Source: Oxytricha trifallax
Taxonomy: Eukaryota > Ciliophora > Spirotrichea > Sporadotrichida > Oxytrichidae
Assembly (NCBI GenBank): GCA_000711775.1
Contig: ARYC01001128.1
Location: forward strand, 1-64,000
Length of the DNA: 64,000 nt
Reading direction: 5' to 3'
This document shows positions 59,090 to 64,000 of this stretch, piece by piece. Each line of letters opens with the position of its first letter. Within the stretch, counting starts at the first letter, position 1. Position numbers and translations under genes: made by a program. The notes below the pieces were generated by a model. That model was not told where the DNA came from and made no database searches. It saw only the letters and a program-made list of their open reading frames with translations.

Positions 59090-59475
59090 TAAATATTTAT
59101 GCAGATAATCATGTAGTAAAATGCTTCTTAAAACATGTTTACTCAAATCTCTCACAACTCATTATCATTACGATTAAAATTGGAGTGAAAATAAGAATAA
59201 ATGACTTAGATTCGTTGTTCATGTCAAAGATTTTGAACTTTAACCAATAATTCAAATCCAAAGACTTTGAAGGACGAAATTGTAATCCAAAACTACAGAA
59301 AAAGAGGAAGAAAACAATTCATATGGACAATAATATAGCAAGAAGAAGAAATAGTAGGTGAATAACAAAGACTTAACTCAGTATAATGAGGTAAGATCTT
59401 CAAGCTAGAAGGACTTTATACTTGCATACTACCAATTATATAAATTATCAGGGGTCACAGAGATATTTGTGTGAT
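59090..59475 (+). CDS. Coding-like block, unidentified
   Basis: One plus-strand frame with two TGAs reads LTTHYHYDQNWSENKNK, LRFVVHVKDFELQPIIQIQ, KTTEKEEENNSYGQQYSKKK and KDFILAYYQLYKLSGVTEIF before TGA near 59473. It resembles the charged end of a nuclear protein, but no family can be named. Confidence 0.3.
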
Positions 59476-60586
59476 CTCATTATTATTATATTTCAATATT
59501 AAAATTGCAAAATGAATTTGTTTGTTATTTAAACAATATTCTGAGATGATATACTTCTTCAACAAATCAATTTTAAACAACTCAACTTTATATTATCCCT
59601 TTAACTTATATATGAAGCATATAAAAGCTCCTTGAAGCAAGTAATTTAGGCCTCATAATATTCGTTTGTTAACAGACTCAACTAGACCCTTAAAAAAAGT
59701 TACAGATTCATAATTACTGGCTACTTCAATAAGATATATAAGATATTACAATACGGCTCAATACTAAGAGATATTCTAATTTCTAGACGAAAATACTCAC
59801 AATATAATATCTCAAATGCAAATGATAACCCTAATTTTGATGGTATCCTAAACCTTCAATTTAATGGTTAGATTGAATGTTTTGCTATTAACCAAGAGCT
59901 CTTACTGCAGTTATCTTAGCTATTTTCATAGCAAAAGGTTAAGCATTCACCAACAATGCTTATTTTTTTTTAGTATTTGTTACAAGGATAGTATAACTGC
60001 ATCAGGTTTGTATAAATGAGATTGATAAATTTATATTCTAATATACTAAATTGAATCATTAAAAATTGAGGGACTTAGTTTTGCAGTTAGATTAGTTATA
60101 ATGAAAATTGTGGTTTATTAGAACTCCCCGCCAGAAAGGTTATAATGTTAGAACAATAATAAATATATTCTATTTATCATTTCGTAGTACAGATACCAAT
60201 ATTGAAGAGAAATTATAAATAAACTATGTGGTTGCATCATAGTAAAAAGGTTTAATCATATAAAATAAAATATATTTATTTCTGGAGAAAACCTCAGTCA
60301 ACTAATACAATTCCTCAGTCCCTGATTTAGGTAAAAAAATAAGGCAACAATTATCAATCAATATATAATTAAAGCAATTCAGATATAAGAAATAATTAAT
60401 GACATATTTAACAAGTTTTAATTATGAAAATTGTATAAAAGGAATAGATTTTGAAACTAACTAGGAGTAGTGATATATTATATATAAAATACATATATAA
60501 TGAGAAGTATAAAATTAAAATCAAATAAAAAGTTAATTAATTTTAAAATTTAGTTTATAATTTCCATCTTTAGAAAAATATAATAA
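59476..60586. other. AT-rich stretch, no gene recognised
   Basis: AT-rich DNA with short chance frames. Nothing identifiable. Confidence 0.45.
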
Positions 60587-61228
60587 ATGCAATTTCTAGG
60601 ACGGCGCTTCATAGTCAAAAATAACTTTTATTGTAGAATTGCGATGAACTTTGACAAAAGATATCTCGCCAGACATTAAATTTTTTTCAATTCTGACTTC
60701 GATTTACCGAGGAAACCCATGATAAAGAAGTTTAAAAGAGGTGATAGGGAGGGAAGGGTGTTTTCATTGCCCCAACGAGGCCTCTATGCCTATGTAAATC
60801 TTCACGGGTATGATAACTAATTGCGTCCTATGTATCTCATCATGTGTCAAGTAATAATTTCACGGTAAAGAATGTATTCTGAGGAGATCTTGTCTTCGTA
60901 GAGTAAGGATTAATAGTTAATATAGGTGATGATGATGTTAGTCGCAATGGTGATGATTATGAGGGTCATTAATTGGATGAAAGTAGTATTAAAATGCATA
61001 CAGCCAATTTTATTTATAACTCTCTAATCTATAAAATTCAAGTTGTTCCAGCAAAAAACTGCTTATTTAAAAATAAAATATATAAAAATTTATTCCATTA
61101 CTGGCAAAACTGCATAAATAATTGTAATGGAAATTTAAATTTTATTGATTTTTAAGATTTTTGGCTAAAAATTGTCAAAATTTGTATCGGTTTTAATGAT
61201 TCCTGGATCCAAATCGCATATTTTTTGA
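60587..61228 (+). CDS. Uninterrupted 213-codon frame in a GC-richer island, unidentified
   Basis: ATG 60587 to TGA 61226-61228. The first 100 residues look like a folded or nucleic-acid-binding protein: MQFLGRRFIVKNNFYCRIAM, DLPRKPMIKKFKRGDREGRV, FSLPQRGLYAYVNLHGYDNQ. The second half becomes Met/Val- then Ile/Lys-rich. From about 60875 another frame reads better (GDLVFVEQGLIVNIGDDDVS, RNGDDYEGHQLDESS), suggesting a frameshift there. The local GC content is clearly higher than the flanks. No family was recognised. Confidence 0.4.
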
Positions 61229-61639
61229 CATTTTCGAAAAAATTAAAAAAAGTCAAAATAACCATAAAAAACTTTAATTTTCTTGGCTTTTTATTATAAT
61301 CATAATTTTTTATATACCATAGTATTCATCATCATATTCCTCACTATTATTCTTATAACCATTGACAGTGATGAGTTTCTATTAATATTGTATTTTATCT
61401 TTTTAATAGTTCTAAGGGTAGTTAATAACGGAGAACTCGAAAACAATATTTTCGGACATAATAGCACACTTTTAAGTTTAAAATATTAAGTATTATTTCT
61501 AGTTTTTTAAATCTTTTTAATGCAGATCTATATCCTGAACTCATTTGTTGATAAATTTATATATTTATTTTTATACATATTATTTTTCTCTTATTTGCTT
61601 TATTTATTATTTATATGAATAATATTTAAATTAAATGTT
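61229..61639. other. AT-rich stretch
   Basis: AT-rich DNA containing a minus-strand-like low-complexity run. No gene recognised. Confidence 0.4.
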
Positions 61640-61860
61640 ATCTTTATTGTGTGAGTGAAGAAGACGACGAAGATGAATACGATGAAGACGATGAAGAAGA
61701 CAAAAATGCAAAAAATATCGAAATTTGAGGCTCATCTTGGCACCGTCGATGAAACGTGCTTGGCCTAACTGTACGCTTAAGGCGCACCACTTGTCACAAA
61801 AACAAAGGTAAGTGGCAGTGGACTGTCCTCTTGCATGTCTTGATGCTTGAAGAAAAGAAA
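61640..61860 (+). other. Third acidic-repeat-like block
   Basis: A GAA/GAC/GAT run (61655-61705) encodes SEEDDEDEYDEDDEEDKN, followed by a GC-richer stretch (GGCACCGTCGATGAAACGTG). It resembles the acidic tails at 42340 and 51180 in position of the acidic run within an otherwise AT-rich area, but outside the run no alignment was evident. Confidence 0.3.
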
Positions 61861-63140
61861 GGGTAATATATATCTATTTAAAAATACCATATTTAATATT
61901 AAAAATTAATACCCTATATTTAATACACACAATAAAGATAACATTACATTACCTTGAGTTGAGAAAGTTTTTATAATTAAGATCTCCAATAAATCTTGAT
62001 TATTTTTGAATTTCTCTTAAATGCGACTAAATGCGACTAATATTTAAATTATTACAATTGTTATTTTTTAATCAACTATTTATATATATATAATTTATAT
62101 ATATATATATGTAATTTTATATAGACTTTATTGACCTATTATCTTTAAATTCAAAGATTTTCGTTAATTCTAACAACATTATTTTACATTTTAATTCAAT
62201 ACAATCTTTGTATATCAATCATTCTTATCTTATATGTTTCCTTTAATGTTATGACTTCTTGATTAAAAAATTAGTTTTTCTTATAATTTGAGGATTACTT
62301 AGTCGCATTTCAATTATGTCCATATCTGTATGTCAATATTTAAGTTATAATATTTAAACTCAATTAGTAATATTTATATTCATAATTTATATTATATTTG
62401 CAAATGGAATGATTTTAATGACTATGATCAATTTTACTATAATAAAGACTATGATAATTATCTCTTAATTTGCATTATTAATCAAAAGAATTTTATTAGT
62501 GAAAATGTTGTCAAAAAGTTGAATCCAATAAATTATAATTAAGTATTTATTTTCAATAATGCATTATTTTAATTCATTTGAGACTATTCATTAATCATGT
62601 GCTATAGAAACTGTAGTAACCTGTGGTAAAATAAATAGTATATCAGGTTCACGTTAATACTAATAAAACAAAGCTAAACTTGGCTTAATATTGATATAAA
62701 TTATAAAATGATTAAAATAACAAATTTTATTGATGATTAAAAGCAAATAAAGAAGCATAATTTATTCAATCACGATTAAATTTAATTTTTAATCATATAA
62801 TTTTATATTAAATGATTTAAAAACTCGACTTATAATATATATAGCATTGATTCTATCAACTGACTTTTTTTCATAAAATTAAAATATATATTAAAACAAC
62901 TATAAATAAGAGATAGGGAAATAAAAGATGGATAAACACTCAAATAGTTGAAATTTAATTCAAAATTAGCTTAAATTAGGTTTATAATGCTTATCATCTT
63001 TTTATATTAATTAATGTATCGCTTTTAATAGTAGTGATTATAGCAAACTATTCGATATAGAATTGAAATATTAGCTAATTCACAATTGAATATCAAATAT
63101 ATTTGCAATTTATATCTCAATCACAATAACAACAAATAAA
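61861..63140. other. AT-rich stretch with simple repeats
   Basis: Contains a TA dinucleotide tract (about 62080-62112), a small tandem AAATGCGACT (62019-62038) and its inverted partner TTAGTCGCATTT near 62299. No gene recognised. Confidence 0.5.
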
Positions 63141-63149
63141 CCAAACTGT

Positions 63150-64000
63150 TATTCACTTTATGAAGACTTTGTCTCACTTTATATAGTTTTTTCCCTGTAA
63201 CTATTTTTTATTCTTCTACTCCATAATATTTAGTTCTAGCTTCTTCTGAGTTAAATCATCGCTATCCATTTTTCAATTTGAGCTGTTGCGATAAGCTATG
63301 CCTCTCTCCTGTGGGAAACATCTAGTATGTCTCTAATTACGGGAAGTTGTCATCGTGTCATATGAAGCATCCTTCATAATACACCTGATAGTGTTCTACT
63401 ACTTAACTATTATTTATCTTTATATTTATTAATTGCTAGTTGCTATTAGGAAGTTATATTTATCCCGATCTACTTGATTTGTTTCTATTCGATGTTATCT
63501 TCTCAATTTTGTTTTTAGTTTCTATAAACCTGTTTTCATTTAATTGTGTTACAGCTAGGCTTCATTTTTACTTAATGCTTTATATATTTAAATCCTACTT
63601 TTTTGTGTTTATTTAAATTATTTAGATGCCTAATATTATCAGTCCTTCATACTGGCTTAACAACTTTGAGAAATGATTATACTTAATTGCCATCTTCACA
63701 AAAATATACTCTTTTAAAATTTCTGATTATGTTACACCTATCCATTAATGCATGCTTTTACTTATTTCTTATTCATTCTTGCAATGTTTTATTTGAGTAA
63801 TCAAGTATATTCACTCATAGTGAGCATCTTTCAAACTGTCTTGATATTATATTAATTGCATACCCCCTTTCCTTAGCTTCTTCTTTTTGTTTCTTGTATG
63901 AATTCCTTAGTTATTTTACCAATATCTTCTCTGCTTTTGTAATTTGGCTGAAGACTATAAATATGTGACTATTAATATAGATTGTATTGGGTATCTTTTT
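63150..64000 (-). pseudogene. Coiled-coil protein gene remnant, runs off the right edge
   Basis: On the minus strand, a frame near 63480-63190 reads QVDRDKYNFLIATSNQQ, KDASYDTMTTSRNQRHTRCF, PQERGIAYRNSSN, a TGA, then KMDSDDLTQKKLELNIMEQK. Further upstream, an overlapping frame reads LNENRFIETKNKIEKITSNR. Charged, helical and Gln-rich text with a central basic/Cys patch. The 5' end lies beyond 64000. No family was identified. Confidence 0.45.

Noticed and set aside
1-64000. Reading TGA as Trp throughout
   Set aside because: Trp TGG codons are present in the same frames, the helicase TGA sits where Cys is also plausible, and the same loci carry frameshifts. Decay explains the data without a new code.
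1-64000. CRISPR arrays, bacterial operons, ribosome-binding sites
   Set aside because: No regularly spaced repeats; the genetic code, introns and transposon are those of a ciliate, so prokaryotic features are not expected.

Overview
This window looks like germline (micronuclear) DNA of a stichotrich ciliate close to Oxytricha. It is very AT-rich. Long reading frames appear only when TAA and TAG are read as glutamine with TGA as the sole stop. A TBE transposon (Tc1/mariner superfamily) with G4T4 telomere-like ends enters from the left edge. There is no compact gene array. Coding-like islands lie in AT-rich filler, and nearly all carry in-frame TGAs and frameshifts, so most read as decayed or germline-limited copies rather than intact genes.

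Layout: 1-1154 TBE end with a transposase; 1158-1772 a reading frame directly abutting it; 2780-3830 and 7060-8360 two diverged copies of one unidentified gene; 4800-6720 a kinase-like pseudogene; 10035-12953 a plus-strand coding-like cluster; 12967-14620 a GC-richer unit bounded by inverted repeats; 17570-18650 and 20329-21139 weak coding-like stretches; 21140-21761 and 26460-26773 two copies of a SINE-like element with target duplications; about 22.8-32 kb mostly AT-rich DNA; 32080-33540 an acidic-protein remnant; 33966-38060 a TRANK1-like SF1 helicase remnant; 38.6-42.55 kb a plus-strand gene remnant split by a 238-bp palindromic element; 44.2-46.0 kb a coiled-coil gene; 46324-48640 an RBM28/Nop4-like RRM gene; 48760-49540 plus 51450-51990 a tubulin-tyrosine-ligase-like (TTLL) gene in pieces; 49718-50940 another minus-strand gene; 53-61 kb scattered plus-strand coding-like blocks; 63150-64000 a minus-strand coiled-coil remnant.

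The most interesting object is the TTLL locus. Its conserved motifs alternate between a minus-strand block (segments 1, 3, 5) and a plus-strand block about 2 kb away (segments 2, 4, 6), with short shared sequences at segment ends. This is the odd/even scrambled-with-inversion layout known from Oxytricha genes, apparently preserved in a decayed copy. Caveat: in DNA this AT-rich, runs without TGA of 100-200 codons are expected by chance, so frames without a recognised motif carry low confidence. All calls come from reading by eye; no alignment or database search was run.
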